Positions 32,983 through 42,641 of a stretch of DNA of 64,000 bases are shown piece after piece. The position numbers and the translations under genes are program-made. Positions within the stretch are counted from its first letter, which is position 1. Each line of letters opens with the position of its first letter. Below the pieces are notes generated by a model. The model searched no databases. It saw only the letters and a program-made list of their open reading frames with translations, and was not told the origin of the DNA. This stretch comes from an uncultured Desulfobacteraceae bacterium (GTDB lineage: Bacteria > Desulfobacterota > Desulfobacteria > Desulfobacterales > UBA5852). The DNA is taken from NCBI GenBank assembly GCA_913060875.1, contig CAJXSL010000003.1, forward strand, positions 335,045 through 399,044, read 5' to 3'.

Positions 32983-33534
32983 CTATGGTTTGGCCTCCGG
33001 GCGAATGATATTGACATTGTCCAGGTCGTAGGTGCGAAAGATCAGTTTTTCCCGTTTCATTCGGTCTGGCGGATAGGGCGCCGGGGTCATGTCGGCCAGC
33101 CTCTTTTCCGCTTCCCGGGGCGCAGGCAAGCTTTTTAAACCGCGAGAAATGGATTTGCCGCTGGCCGTGTCCAGGACAATGGCGTCCTGTCCGTCCGAAA
33201 CCACGGCCAAAGGAATCGGTGTCGGGCCGAAAATCCTGGCAGCCGCCACAATCTCCCTCTCCCGGGATCCCAGGGAGCCGGCACAGCACTTGAAGGCCAT
33301 GAACGGCGCCGGTGGATCGCCGGCCTGCACGATCAGATCAATTTTAGCATGATAGGGGCTGCCGGCGATGGTGATACGGATCGGCGCATCCACCCACAAG
33401 GTGTTCCGGGCATATCCTTTTTCCTCGACGAGAAACCGGAGCAGGGTTTGGCGGTGGCTTTCGGCCCCCACGTCGGGAATGAGATTGCCGGTGAGGTAAT
33501 CCTCTATGGTCGGTGGCGGTGATGATGGTGTCAT
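32983..33534 (-). CDS. HsdR-N-domain protein (restriction-endonuclease-like fold), possibly inactive
   Basis: A 183-aa protein resembling the N-terminal nuclease-like domain of type I restriction subunit R: TIEDYLTG, LLRFLVEEKGYARN, AKIDLIVQ (the Asp of the PD-ExK core), FMAFKC and AVVSDGQDAIVLD. In active relatives the second core motif is a V-E-x-K type; here it reads M-A-F-K, so the catalytic Glu is missing. It lies directly behind rsfS and nadD and is not near any restriction system. Its function outside restriction is unknown. Confidence 0.72.
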   Translation of the reverse strand: MTPSSPPPTIEDYLTGNLIPDVGAESHRQTLLRFLVEEKGYARNTLWVDAPIRITIAGSPYHAKIDLIVQAGDPPAPFMAFKCCAGSLGSREREIVAAARIFGPTPIPLAVVSDGQDAIVLDTASGKSISRGLKSLPAPREAEKRLADMTPAPYPPDRMKREKLIFRTYDLDNVNIIRPEAKP

Positions 33535-33560
33535 GCGGTCCTTGTCGTCGGGTAAGCGGG

Positions 33561-33959
33561 TTATTCAAAGGGCCTATCCACGTCGGCCTGCTGCCGATTC
33601 CAGTCTTCCAGTGCCGGCGTGCTGATGCGGGGCGCATCCGCCCAGAGGCCTTCGAGATCATAAAAGCTGCGTACCGGGTCGTAGAAAACATGAATGACCA
33701 CGTTGCCATAGTCCATCAACACCCAATGTCCCTCTTTAAGGCCTTCGATGCTGAGGGGGGCGATGCCCTGCTTTTTCAGATCCGTTCGAACGTGCTCGGC
33801 AATGGCGGTAACCTGGCGGTTGGACCGGCCGCTGCAGATGATGAACGTGTCGGCCAGAGACGTAAGGTCTCCGACGTTCAGCATCACGACGCTGAGTGTT
33901 TTCTTCCCCAGCACGGCTTTCACGAAGTGGTTCAGTTGGGGATCATGAATGTCACTCAT
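33561..33959 (-). CDS. rsfS: Ribosomal silencing factor RsfS
   Basis: A 132-aa protein of the RsfS/Iojap family, which binds uL14 and blocks subunit joining in starved cells. The blocks DLTSLADTFIICSGRSNRQV, EGHWVLMDYGNVVIHVF and RSFYDLEGLWADAP are typical. ATG 33959 overlaps the stop of nadD by 4 bases. The nadD-rsfS pair is widely conserved in bacteria. Confidence 0.95.
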   Translation of the reverse strand: MSDIHDPQLNHFVKAVLGKKTLSVVMLNVGDLTSLADTFIICSGRSNRQVTAIAEHVRTDLKKQGIAPLSIEGLKEGHWVLMDYGNVVIHVFYDPVRSFYDLEGLWADAPRISTPALEDWNRQQADVDRPFE

Positions 33960-34627
33960 TGGTAGAGTCCTTTAGCCTGGATATACGTACGGACCGTTTC
34001 GGGGACGAGGAAGTCGATCGCCTGGCTGTGACGAATCATTTCGCGAATCCGGGTCGATGAGATTTCCATGGCGGTCACGTTATAGACAAATATGGGTTGT
34101 TTTTCGCAATGCGTAAAGCAGGGCGTGTCCATGGAACATTCATAGCCCTGCAAGGTGCTATGTTCCAGCAGGGTCGACACGGCATTGCTGACGGACGGTT
34201 TTAGCCGGCCCTGATGGTCGGGACGATTGATGACGATCAGGGGGATGATGTGGAGCAGGTCCTGATAGGACTTCCAGGTCTCAATTTCCAAAAAAGCATC
34301 CAGGCCCATAATCAGGTAGAGCCAGGCGTCTTCCGACAGATGTTTGCGAAAGGCGCACACCGTGTCGATGGTAAAAGACGGTCCCTGTCGTTTGAGTTCG
34401 ATATCAGAGACCCGCAGCCCGGCATGACCTTTGATGGCCTGTCGTACCATTTCCATGCGATCACGGGCAGGCGCCAGTTCGGCCGTCCCTTTATGGGGCG
34501 GGCTTGCCGAAGGGATCAGGTAGACAGCGTCGAGACCAAATCCGTCGCGAAGTTCAATCGCCGAGCGCAGATGCCCCAGATGAATGGGGTTGAACGTTCC
34601 CCCAAAGATACCGATTTTTTTGGTCAT
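33956..34627 (-). CDS. nadD: Nicotinate-nucleotide adenylyltransferase NadD
   Basis: Transfers AMP to nicotinate mononucleotide in NAD synthesis. The 223-aa protein has the nucleotidyltransferase signature GGTFNPIHLGHL near residue 9 and the C-terminal ISSTRIREMI. LIPSASPPHK and WLYLIMGLDAF are also typical. It lies between proB (73 bases away) and rsfS (4-base overlap). Confidence 0.95.
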   Translation of the reverse strand: MTKKIGIFGGTFNPIHLGHLRSAIELRDGFGLDAVYLIPSASPPHKGTAELAPARDRMEMVRQAIKGHAGLRVSDIELKRQGPSFTIDTVCAFRKHLSEDAWLYLIMGLDAFLEIETWKSYQDLLHIIPLIVINRPDHQGRLKPSVSNAVSTLLEHSTLQGYECSMDTPCFTHCEKQPIFVYNVTAMEISSTRIREMIRHSQAIDFLVPETVRTYIQAKGLYQ

Positions 34628-34700
34628 AATGGTTTGCCGAAGCGATCAGCCCAATAACTTTCAAGGCTTTCCGGTATCCTGTTCCAGGAAAGCCCTGGTA

Positions 34701-35849
34701 TTAGTTGGTGGTTGTTTCCGTAAGCACCAGGTTGTCCCGGTGTATGACTTCGTCATAGGGCTTTTCGCCCAAGCAGTCCATGATTTGGCTTGTTTTCAAC
34801 CCCTGGATTTTCCGAATGTCACCGGCGCTGTAGTTGACCAGTCCGTTGCCGAGAATTTGTCCGGCACCGTCTATGAGCTGGACAGGGTCGCCGACACCGA
34901 ATTCTCCGATAACACGCTCGATGCCACTGGGCAACAGACTCTTGCCCCTTCCTTTGATGGCCTTTGTGGCACCGTCATCGATGATAATGGCCCCTTTGGG
35001 TTTCAGCGAAAAGGCCAGCCAGCATTTACGGCTGGAAAGGCGCTCTTGGCGGGGGATGAAAAAGGTTCCGGTCGACGTTCCCCTGAAAAGGCGTTGCAAT
35101 ATCTCGGGATGCGTGCCGTTGGCAATGACCATGGGAATACCGGCGGCCGTCACCTTGCGGGCCGCTTTTATTTTGGTCAGCATGCCGCCAGTGCCGAGGG
35201 TGCCGGGGATATCGCCGGCATACCGTTCGATATTCTTTCCGATGGTGTTGACTTCCGGCAGCAGTTCGGCATCGGCAAAGACCCGTGGGTCTTTATCATA
35301 GAGGCCATCGATGTCCGTCAGATTGATCAACAGATCGGCATCCATGAGGAGAGCGATAACGGCAGCTAAATTGTCGTTGTCGCCGAACTTGATCTCCTCT
35401 ACCATCACCGTGTCATTTTCATTGATGACGGGTACGACGCCCCATTCCAAAAGTGTGTTGAGGGTATTGCGGGCATTCAAATAGCGTTTGCGGTTGGTCA
35501 TATCATCGGCGGTGAGAAGGATCTGGGCGACCTTCATGTCATCCCGGGCGAAAGCCTCTTCATAGGCCAGGATCAATCCGGCCTGGCCCACCGCGGCCGC
35601 CGCCTGCCGGGCCGGGATGGCTTCCGGGCGTTTGGCCAGGGCCATTTTGCGCATACCGGCGGCCATGGCGCCGGAGGAGACCAGGATGACTTCGCGGCCG
35701 GAATCGATCAACCGGCAGATTTCGTGGCTGATCGATTCGATGACCGGTAGGTTCAAGCCCTGATCCCGCGTGAGAACGTTGCTGCCGATTTTAACGACGA
35801 CGCGGCGGGCTGCGGTAAAAGGGCGCGTGCGATTCACGGTTCTATTCAC
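34701..35849 (-). CDS. proB: Glutamate 5-kinase ProB with PUA domain
   Basis: First step of proline synthesis. Residues 1-260 are the amino-acid kinase domain (VVKIGSNVLT, LVSSGAMAAG, VINENDTV, FGDNDNLAA, GTGGMLTKIKAA), and residues 280-370 a PUA domain (GAIIIDDGATKAI, VNYSAGDIRKIQG). It overlaps obgE by 8 bases. In many related bacteria proA follows at this spot, but here only 73 bases lie before nadD, so proA must be elsewhere or absent. Confidence 0.95.
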   Translation of the reverse strand: MNRTVNRTRPFTAARRVVVKIGSNVLTRDQGLNLPVIESISHEICRLIDSGREVILVSSGAMAAGMRKMALAKRPEAIPARQAAAAVGQAGLILAYEEAFARDDMKVAQILLTADDMTNRKRYLNARNTLNTLLEWGVVPVINENDTVMVEEIKFGDNDNLAAVIALLMDADLLINLTDIDGLYDKDPRVFADAELLPEVNTIGKNIERYAGDIPGTLGTGGMLTKIKAARKVTAAGIPMVIANGTHPEILQRLFRGTSTGTFFIPRQERLSSRKCWLAFSLKPKGAIIIDDGATKAIKGRGKSLLPSGIERVIGEFGVGDPVQLIDGAGQILGNGLVNYSAGDIRKIQGLKTSQIMDCLGEKPYDEVIHRDNLVLTETTTN

Positions 35850-36837
35850 TGTCCAGAAGTTGTGTGATTTTGGATTTCAGCTGATCGAGACCCTCCGCAT
35901 TTTGTGCGGAAATCAACAGGATTTCTCTGTCCGGCAAGGCGTTTCGAAAGCACGCGGCTTTCTGTTCGGCGCCGGGGCGGTCCATTTTACTGAGAACCAC
36001 GATCTGGGGTTTGCCGCCGAGGGACGCTTTATAGAGGGCCAGCTCCCGATTGACGGTTTCCAGGGCGGCCAGCGGCTGTTCGGGATCAATGCCATCCGCA
36101 TCAATTAAATGGACGAGAATCCGGGTGCGTTCGATGTGTTTCAGAAAGCGATGACCCAGACCGGCGCCCTGGTGCGCGCCGTCAATCAGGCCGGGAATGT
36201 CGGCCACAACAAACGGCTCGGCCCATTCGGTTCGAACGACGCCCAGATGGGGATTCAGCGTGGTAAATGGGTAGTCGGCAGTTTTGGGGCGGGCGGCTGA
36301 GATGGCACGGACAAGGGTCGATTTCCCGGCGTTCGGCAAACCGATAATGCCGACATCGGCCAGCAGCTTGAGTTCCAGTTTGATCTTCAGGCATGTGCCG
36401 GGTTCACCCGGTTGGGCGTGTCGGGGGGCCCGGTTGGTGGAAGATTTGAACCGCGTATTACCAAGCCCGCCGCGACCGCCCCGGGCAAGAATGAACCGTT
36501 CATCCGCCCGGGCCATATCTGTGATCAGCATTCCGGTATCCGCATCCAGTATGAGCGTGCCCGGCGGTATTTCAAGAATGAGGTCGGCGCCGTTGCGGCC
36601 GGTTTTTTGGGATCCCTGACCATGGCCACCGTTGGCGGCTTTGAATTGACGTTTGAATCGAAATTGCTGCAGCGTGCGTTTGCGGTGGCTCGTGACCAGA
36701 ACGACATCGCCACCTTTGCCCCCGTCACCACCGTCCGGTCCGCCGCGGGGAACGAACTTTTCGCGCCGGAAGCTCAGGCATCCGCGCCCCCCGTCCCCGG
36801 ACTGAACGGTAATGGTTGCTTCGTCAATGAATTTCAC
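35842..36837 (-). CDS. obgE: GTPase ObgE/CgtA
   Basis: A 331-aa ribosome-assembly GTPase. The glycine-rich Obg fold ([21 protein letters not shown]) covers residues 1-158. The G domain follows with P-loop [11 protein letters not shown], switch [18 protein letters not shown] and the base-recognition motif near LSKMD. There is no C-terminal OCT extension. ATG 36837 overlaps the stop of rpmA by 4 bases. Part of the rplU-rpmA-obgE set. Confidence 0.97.
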   Translation of the reverse strand: MKFIDEATITVQSGDGGRGCLSFRREKFVPRGGPDGGDGGKGGDVVLVTSHRKRTLQQFRFKRQFKAANGGHGQGSQKTGRNGADLILEIPPGTLILDADTGMLITDMARADERFILARGGRGGLGNTRFKSSTNRAPRHAQPGEPGTCLKIKLELKLLADVGIIGLPNAGKSTLVRAISAARPKTADYPFTTLNPHLGVVRTEWAEPFVVADIPGLIDGAHQGAGLGHRFLKHIERTRILVHLIDADGIDPEQPLAALETVNRELALYKASLGGKPQIVVLSKMDRPGAEQKAACFRNALPDREILLISAQNAEGLDQLKSKITQLLDSE

Positions 36838-37088
36838 GCGTCATAAACGCTGACTTTTTTCCTGGCCCGTCCTAGACGTTCGTAAGCCACAATGCCGTCT
36901 ATTTTGGCAAACAGGGTATAATCCTTGCCCATCCCCACGTTGTTACCGGGATGAATTTTGGTTCCCAACTGACGAACCAGAATATTGCCGGCCCGAACCT
37001 TTTCACCCCCATAACGTTTAATACCGCGCCTTTGGGCGTTACTGTCGCGGCCGTTTTTGGAACTACCACCTGCTTTTTTATGTGCCAT
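36834..37088 (-). CDS. rpmA: Ribosomal protein bL27
   Basis: An 84-aa protein starting [20 protein letters not shown], the invariant bL27 N-terminus near the peptidyl-transferase centre. It is 38 bases downstream of rplU and overlaps obgE by 4 bases. Confidence 0.98.
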   Translation of the reverse strand: MAHKKAGGSSKNGRDSNAQRRGIKRYGGEKVRAGNILVRQLGTKIHPGNNVGMGKDYTLFAKIDGIVAYERLGRARKKVSVYDA

Positions 37089-37126
37089 GCGTGCTACTCC
37101 TTACGCCGAGTCGATTCGATGAAGGA

Positions 37127-37441
37127 CTAATTGGACGTGATGCTGTCGACTTTGACCGCGGTATACTGCTGACGATGTCCCTGCTTACGGCGATACCGTT
37201 TACGGCGTTTGTATTTGAAAACGATAACCTTTTTGGCCTGCCCCTGCTCGACAACGGTGCCTTTGACCGTGACATTTTCGAGAGTCGGGGTGCCGACCTG
37301 CACATTTTCTCCGTCGGAAAACATCAATACATCGTCGAAAGCGATTTCGGCACCGACTTCACCGGCAAGCTTCTCCACGCGGAGGGTTTCACCTTCCTGG
37401 ACTTTATATTGTTTTCCGCCTGATTTGACCACAGCGTACAT
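37127..37441 (-). CDS. rplU: Ribosomal protein bL21
   Basis: A 104-aa protein starting MYAVVKSGGKQYKV and ending with the basic KYKRRKRYRRKQGHRQ region typical of bL21. AAAGGAGG precedes the start. First gene of the operon rplU-rpmA-obgE-proB-nadD-rsfS, with a strong promoter at 37551-37578. Confidence 0.98.
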   Translation of the reverse strand: MYAVVKSGGKQYKVQEGETLRVEKLAGEVGAEIAFDDVLMFSDGENVQVGTPTLENVTVKGTVVEQGQAKKVIVFKYKRRKRYRRKQGHRQQYTAVKVDSITSN

Positions 37442-37550
37442 GAACGCCTCCTTTTACCATGCGAGCCGGTACAGGCTCTTCCTCATGCCGGTCGCTTTGT
37501 AAAACCGTGCTTCCGGTAAAAATACTTTTTAACGATCTCAAAATCAGGGA

Positions 37551-37578
37551 ATATTACTTTATTCGCGAGTCTTGTCAA
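37551..37578 (-). promoter_or_regulatory. Promoter of the rplU-rpmA-obgE operon
   Basis: On the minus strand TTGACA (37578-37573) and TAATAT (37556-37551) are separated by 16 bases. The leader to rplU is about 100 bases. Confidence 0.75.
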
Positions 37579-37739
37579 GCAAAAAGTGAGATAATCGCGC
37601 CCTGTGCAGGGCAATCCAGGTTGAGGCCGCGATTGCGCAGTCGTCGTTGACAATTATCGGACAACAGGCTTAAAACCTCTGGCCATTATGGCTTGCAACG
37701 ATCCAACGGTTTGGTAAACAGAATTAAAGGAAACATGGC

Positions 37740-38549
37740 ATGTGTCGTTTTGCTGCTTCCACGGTATTGTCTTGGTCATCCGGGACCCGGACGGTCGAAT
37801 CTGAAAACCTGGAGATGATCGCCGAAGAACCCCTTTCCATTCGGGTGCAGGGCCGTCCTTACGTGGTCATTATGCGGACGCCCGGGGATGAACTGGCCCA
37901 TGCCGCAGGTCTTTGCCTGGGAGAGGGGCTTGTGCGTGAACCGGCAGATATTGCCCAAATGGCATTCTGTGACGGATCTGATACCAATACCGTCACCGTG
38001 ACCCTTACGGAAGACGGCGCTCTTCGGCTGGATCAAAAAGGCGATCGGCGGGCTTACATCAGCCAGACGGGCTGCGGCCTGTGCGGCAAAGAGCTCATCC
38101 AGGATCTTAACACGGAGATCCGGCCGATGGCCGATGCCGTGCCCCTTCCCATTGCGCGGGCCGCAGAAGCGTTATCCAGCCTTCATCGTCATCAGCCCCT
38201 GCGTGACAAGACCAGGGCGGCCCACGCCGCCGCCATTCATGACGGTACTGGCGAACGTCTGGTTGCTGCCGAGGATGTCGGCCGCCATAATGCCCTGGAT
38301 AAAGCCATCGGCCGGTTGTTTCTCGATCACCGGTTGCCGGAGGCGGCCGTGGTCGTCCTTTCCTCGCGCATCAGTTACGAGCTCGTCCAGAAGGCGGCCT
38401 GTGCCCGCATTCCTATTATCGTGGCCATTTCAAGACCGACCGCGCTGGCGGTGGCCCTCGCCGAGAGCCTGAACATGGCCCTGGCGTCACGCAGGCCCGG
38501 CGGAGGCCTTTGGATCTATACCGGAGTCCACCGATTTAAGATGGATTAA
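37740..38549 (+). CDS. fdhD: Formate dehydrogenase accessory sulfurtransferase FdhD
   Basis: A 269-aa protein that moves sulfur from a cysteine desulfurase to the molybdenum or tungsten cofactor of formate dehydrogenase. The CxxC motif GCGLCGKE near residue 120, EEPLSIRVQG, TPGDELAHAAGLCLGEGL, EDVGRHNALDKAIG and SSRISYELVQKAA are standard. ATG 37740 follows AAAGG. No formate dehydrogenase gene is in the window; the target must be elsewhere. Divergent from rplU and convergent with the dsr operon. Confidence 0.95.
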   Translation: MCRFAASTVLSWSSGTRTVESENLEMIAEEPLSIRVQGRPYVVIMRTPGDELAHAAGLCLGEGLVREPADIAQMAFCDGSDTNTVTVTLTEDGALRLDQKGDRRAYISQTGCGLCGKELIQDLNTEIRPMADAVPLPIARAAEALSSLHRHQPLRDKTRAAHAAAIHDGTGERLVAAEDVGRHNALDKAIGRLFLDHRLPEAAVVVLSSRISYELVQKAACARIPIIVAISRPTALAVALAESLNMALASRRPGGGLWIYTGVHRFKMD

Positions 38550-38581
38550 GATGCCCCCCATGGCTGAAGATGGGGGCTATG

Positions 38582-38621
38582 GAAAAAAAACGGGCGCCAT
38601 TCCAAACTGGAATGGCGCCCG
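38582..38621 (-). terminator. Intrinsic terminator of the dsr operon
   Basis: CGGGCGCCATTCCA (38591-38604) pairs perfectly over 14 bases with 38608-38621 around a 3-base loop. Read on the minus strand it is followed by eight T residues, a textbook terminator 27 bases after dsrP. A second hairpin (CCCCCAT/ATGGGGG, 38555-38576) beside it probably serves fdhD on the plus strand. Confidence 0.9.
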
Positions 38622-38647
38622 CGATGGTTTGTAAATGATGTGAATGT

Positions 38648-39805
38648 CTAGGCCCGGACTTCTTCCTTTACACCGATGGTTACTTTGTAAAGGATGGTCA
38701 GGACAAGGGCACCGATGGCGTAGACACCGATGGTGATCATGACCTCCGGAAAAGTCGGCATGTATTCATTGACCTCGTGCAATGGATTGGGCACGAAGCC
38801 AGCCGAGATCAGGCCAAGGCCTTTGTCGATCCAGGCGCCAATGAACAGCATGACGCAGGCCACCGCCAAAACACTTTCGTTATGGCGGGTGATGGGTGGA
38901 ATCAGCAGAATGAGGGCCAGCACCATCAGAGCCATGGAGGTCCACATCCAGGGCACCAGAACCCCATGGCCATGCATACCGACAAACAGATATTTGATGT
39001 GGTCCATATGGCCGGGGATGTTGCTGTAAAACGCGACAAAGATCTCACAGCCGAAGAAAAACAAATTGGCGATGAGGGCATAGGTAATGATTTTAGCCAG
39101 CGTCTGGATCTGTTCCCGGCCGGGGTCGAAATTCGACACTTTACGGATAATGAGGCTCAACAGAACCAGCAGGGCCGGTCCGGCCGCAAAAGCCGAGGCC
39201 AGAAAACGCGGGGCCAGGATGGCTGTCAGCCAGAAATGGCGTCCGGGCAGGCCGCAGTAAAGAAACGCTGTCACCGTGTGGATGCTGATGGCGAACGGAA
39301 TGGAAAGGTAAATCAAGGGCGTCACCCATTTGGGATAGTGGGTGCCGTTGCGTTCGGCCTGCAGCACATTCCAGCCGATGACCAGATTCAGAAACAGGTA
39401 GCCGTTGAGGACGATCATGTCATAGAACAGCATGGAATGGGGCGAGAAATGGATGATCACGTTAAAAAGCCGCATCGGCTGCCCCAAGTCGACCACAACG
39501 CTCAGCATGCAGACGATCAGGGAGGCGATGGCCAGGAATTCACCCAGGATGGTGATGCGGCCAAACGCCTTGTAGTCGTGCAGGTAATAGGGCATCACCA
39601 CCATCACACCTCCGGCAGCCACACCCACCATATAGGTCAGCTGGGCGATGTAGAAGCCCCAGGAAACATCCCGGCTTAAGCCGGTGATGCCGAGACCGAA
39701 TTTCAACTGCCACAGATAAAAGCCGAAACCCACTCCGATCAGACCCAGCAGGACGGCGATCCATCCGTAGTATTTTTTGTCGCCTTTTATCGCATATTCA
39801 AGCAT
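38648..39805 (-). CDS. dsrP: DsrP, membrane quinone-interacting subunit (NrfD/PsrC family)
   Basis: A 385-aa integral membrane protein with about ten helices, NrfD-like. YYGWIAVLLGLIGVGFG, SWGFYIAQLTYMVGVAAGG, DLGQPMRLFN and SIPFAISIHTVTAFLY are typical of DsrP/HmcC. ATG 39805 is used, with GAGGTG just before; a GTG two codons upstream is too close to the ribosome site. It exchanges electrons between menaquinone and DsrO/DsrJ in the DsrMKJOP complex. Last gene of the operon, ending before the intrinsic terminator. Confidence 0.95.
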   Translation of the reverse strand: MLEYAIKGDKKYYGWIAVLLGLIGVGFGFYLWQLKFGLGITGLSRDVSWGFYIAQLTYMVGVAAGGVMVVMPYYLHDYKAFGRITILGEFLAIASLIVCMLSVVVDLGQPMRLFNVIIHFSPHSMLFYDMIVLNGYLFLNLVIGWNVLQAERNGTHYPKWVTPLIYLSIPFAISIHTVTAFLYCGLPGRHFWLTAILAPRFLASAFAAGPALLVLLSLIIRKVSNFDPGREQIQTLAKIITYALIANLFFFGCEIFVAFYSNIPGHMDHIKYLFVGMHGHGVLVPWMWTSMALMVLALILLIPPITRHNESVLAVACVMLFIGAWIDKGLGLISAGFVPNPLHEVNEYMPTFPEVMITIGVYAIGALVLTILYKVTIGVKEEVRA

Positions 39806-39812
39806 AGCCACC

Positions 39813-40616
39813 TCATATGATGTAGTAGACCGCAGGACCGGTCCCGAGGGAGGCCTTGCGGCGAATGGTGTGATGTTCTCTCAGGACTTCCCGGATTTCA
39901 GAATGGGGGTCTTCCAGGTCACCGAAGATGATGGCGCCTTCAGAGGCCTCCACACAGGCCGGGGGCTTACCGACGGCCAGCCGTTCCGCACAGAAGTTGC
40001 ATTTTTCAACGACGCCCTTGGTGCGGGTGGGAAACGCCAGGTTGGTCTCCTTGATGAAGGGCCGGGGATCGCGGAGATTGAAACTGCGTGATCCGTACGG
40101 ACAGGCCGCCATGCAGAAGCGGCACCCGATGCAGCGGTGAAAGTCCATGATGACGATGCCGTCGGGCCGTTTGAAGGTCGCCTCCGTGGGGCAGGCCTGT
40201 ACACAGGGCGGCTCTTCACAGTGGTTGCAAAGCACCAGGAAGGGGCGCTCTTCAACTTCTTCACTGATATATTTAGAGGGCTGATCGGTGAAGGCATTGT
40301 GGAAGTGGGTTTCCCAGATCCACTTGATCTCGTGCCGAACAGCCGTTTTTTCACCGACCTTTTCGGCGGAGATATCGGGGACATTGTGGGTTTTGTGGCA
40401 GGCCTCGACGATGCGCTCGATCTTTTCGTGGTCCAGCTTGGTGGTATCGATGACCAGGCCCCACTGTTTCGCGGTAAGGGCGTCTGCACCCTTGCGAACA
40501 TGCGGTTGCGCACCATGGCCGCCGGAAGCGGCAACGGCGCTGATCGCCGGAGCTGCACTTAGGCCCACGGCAGCGGTACCGGCAACTTTTAGAAATTGTC
40601 TTCTGCTGTCTTCCAT
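39813..40616 (-). CDS. dsrO: DsrO, periplasmic Tat-exported ferredoxin-like subunit
   Basis: A 267-aa protein. The N-terminus [13 protein letters not shown] is a twin-arginine signal. Iron-sulfur binding follows in four Cys clusters, including [28 protein letters not shown] and [16 protein letters not shown], matching DsrO/HmcB-type proteins with several [4Fe-4S] centres. ATG 40616 overlaps the dsrJ stop (TGATG) and has AAGGAG upstream. Passes electrons between DsrJ and DsrP on the periplasmic side. Confidence 0.95.
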   Translation of the reverse strand: MEDSRRQFLKVAGTAAVGLSAAPAISAVAASGGHGAQPHVRKGADALTAKQWGLVIDTTKLDHEKIERIVEACHKTHNVPDISAEKVGEKTAVRHEIKWIWETHFHNAFTDQPSKYISEEVEERPFLVLCNHCEEPPCVQACPTEATFKRPDGIVIMDFHRCIGCRFCMAACPYGSRSFNLRDPRPFIKETNLAFPTRTKGVVEKCNFCAERLAVGKPPACVEASEGAIIFGDLEDPHSEIREVLREHHTIRRKASLGTGPAVYYII

Positions 40617-41008
40617 CACTTGGTCTCCTTCGGATTATCGATATGGCAATCCCAGCAGTAAGGTTCGATAGATGCATAGTCGTGGCAGCGGTCACAGAAT
40701 TCGGCCTTGTTGGAATGGCAGTCCAGGCAGGTGTTGGACAGACTCATGTTGAATTCCTTGCCTTCGGCATTGACATAGATCCGTTCCGCCTTGCGCACGA
40801 CCGTATCCCGCCATTCGTCCAGCAGCTGCATGTGGTTGGCTGTCATGAATTGCGTATCGCGCACACATTTTTCCGCTGCCTTGGCCTTGGGTGTCAGCAC
40901 CAGTTCGGGCGCCGGACCCTTCTCCAGGAACATATTCAACCAGAAGGGAAACGATGCCACGACGAAAAAGATCACTATTCCCGCGATAATTTTGCCTTTA
41001 TCATTCAT
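40616..41008 (-). CDS. dsrJ: DsrJ, triheme cytochrome c
   Basis: A 130-aa protein with an uncleaved N-terminal membrane anchor ([21 protein letters not shown]) and three CxxCH heme sites: CLDCHS, CDRCHD and CWDCHI, all in the last 45 residues. A Cys in [15 protein letters not shown] is the likely axial ligand of the unusual His/Cys heme known in DsrJ. ATG 41008 overlaps the dsrK stop by 8 bases. Confidence 0.95.
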   Translation of the reverse strand: MNDKGKIIAGIVIFFVVASFPFWLNMFLEKGPAPELVLTPKAKAAEKCVRDTQFMTANHMQLLDEWRDTVVRKAERIYVNAEGKEFNMSLSNTCLDCHSNKAEFCDRCHDYASIEPYCWDCHIDNPKETK

Positions 41009-42635
41009 CAGCCTCTTCCTCCATTCCCGGCAGGGGCTCCCCGCGCAGATCGGTCTCTCGCTTCTTTTCACCCGGTAGGATCAGAGCGTTGCCCACCAGT
41101 TCGTGAACACCGGTGACGTCCGCCCCGGTTTCCCAGTAGTTCATCAGGTCCGGCAGGGCCGCACGGTCGATGGCGCAGACACAGGCCAGCATGTTGACGT
41201 CGAATTTATCGGCGACGTGTTTAACGGCATTGGCCCGCGGAAGGCCGCCGCACATGCGTAGCTCCATGTCTTCACCGGCGTTGAGACCGGATCCGCTGCC
41301 GCAACAGAAGGTGTTTTCGCGGATGGTATTGGCGGGCATTTCATAAAAATGGTTGGCCACGTTGTTGATAATATAGCGCGGTTCTTCCAGCAGCCCCATG
41401 CCCCGTGCCGGGTTGCAGGAGTCGTGGAAGGTGATTCTCTGATTGTCGTTGCGGCTGGGGTCCAGTTCCAGTTTGCCGTGTTTGATCAAATCGGCCGTAA
41501 ACTCGGTGATGTGGACCATTTTGGTGGAGGCCGCATTCTCGAATTTTGTTCCGGTGATCGGGTTGACCGGCACTTCCAGGTGATCGGCCGGCCCATTCAT
41601 GGTATCCATGTACTGATGGATCACGCGCCACATGTGGCCGCATTCACCCCCCAGGATCCATTTGACCCCCAGGCGTTTGGCTTCCGCGTACATCTTGGCG
41701 TTCAAGCGCTTCATGGTCTCGTGGGACGTGAAGAAACCAAAGTTACCGCCTTCCGAGGCGTAGGTGCTCCAGGTGACATCCAGCCCGTATTTGTCTTTGA
41801 GGTACTTGAACAGGATCATGTACCCCATGCAGGTGTAGGTGCCCGGGTCGGCAAAGACATCCCCCGAAGGGGTGATAAATAGGATGTCCGCCCCTTTTTT
41901 ATTATAGGTGGGCTCGCAATTGACACCGGTGATATCCTCGATGTCCTCGACGAAGAAATCGAGCATGTCTTTAAAGGCGTGGGGTTGGATACCCAAGTGG
42001 TTGCCGGTCATGTAGCAGTTCGACACCGGGGTGGCGATCCAGTCGATGTTGAGGCCGAGCAGGTTGAGCAGTTCACGGCCCATGATGGTGATTTCGGCCG
42101 TGTCGATGCCGTAGGGGCAGAACACCGAACAGCGCCGGCATTCCGAGCACTGGAAGAAATAATACCACCACTCCTTGAGTACATCGAGGGTCATCGGGCG
42201 GGCGCCGGCCAGGCGGCCAAAGATTTTACCGGCCGTGGTGAAATCGTTGCGGTAGACCGAGCGCAGCAATTCCGCCCGGAGGACCGGCATGTTTTTGGGA
42301 TCACCGGTGCCGATAAAATAATGGCACTTGTCGGCGCAGGCGCCGCAGCGCACACAGATGTCCATGAACACTTTGAAGGAACGGAATTTTTCAAGACGTT
42401 CCTTGATGCCGTTGTGGATGATTTCCTGCCAGTTGTCGGGCAGCAGCCAGTCGTCCTCCATCGGATTCCATTTGCGCGCGTTGGGGGCACTCAGGGTTTC
42501 CATGCTTTTGGGGTTGGCCGAGTAACAGTACATCCCCGGGCGGATGTCCACCGGGATGTCCATCCAGTCTTTTCCTTTGGGCGGCCGATGATCTATGTGG
42601 GAAAATAGCTCATCGCTTTTGGGCAGATCGCTCAT
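41001..42635 (-). CDS. dsrK: DsrK, HdrD-like catalytic iron-sulfur subunit
   Basis: A 544-aa cytoplasmic protein. Two [4Fe-4S] motifs (CVRCGACADKCHYF, CSECRRCSVFCPYG) are followed by two CCG-type domains (HDSCNPARGMG and NTFCCGSGSGLN) that build the special [4Fe-4S] centre of heterodisulfide-reductase-like enzymes. It is thought to reduce the DsrC trisulfide made by dissimilatory sulfite reductase. AGGAG precedes ATG 42635; it lies 6 bases after dsrM. Confidence 0.96.
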   Translation of the reverse strand: MSDLPKSDELFSHIDHRPPKGKDWMDIPVDIRPGMYCYSANPKSMETLSAPNARKWNPMEDDWLLPDNWQEIIHNGIKERLEKFRSFKVFMDICVRCGACADKCHYFIGTGDPKNMPVLRAELLRSVYRNDFTTAGKIFGRLAGARPMTLDVLKEWWYYFFQCSECRRCSVFCPYGIDTAEITIMGRELLNLLGLNIDWIATPVSNCYMTGNHLGIQPHAFKDMLDFFVEDIEDITGVNCEPTYNKKGADILFITPSGDVFADPGTYTCMGYMILFKYLKDKYGLDVTWSTYASEGGNFGFFTSHETMKRLNAKMYAEAKRLGVKWILGGECGHMWRVIHQYMDTMNGPADHLEVPVNPITGTKFENAASTKMVHITEFTADLIKHGKLELDPSRNDNQRITFHDSCNPARGMGLLEEPRYIINNVANHFYEMPANTIRENTFCCGSGSGLNAGEDMELRMCGGLPRANAVKHVADKFDVNMLACVCAIDRAALPDLMNYWETGADVTGVHELVGNALILPGEKKRETDLRGEPLPGMEEEADE

Positions 42636-42641
42636 TATGTC

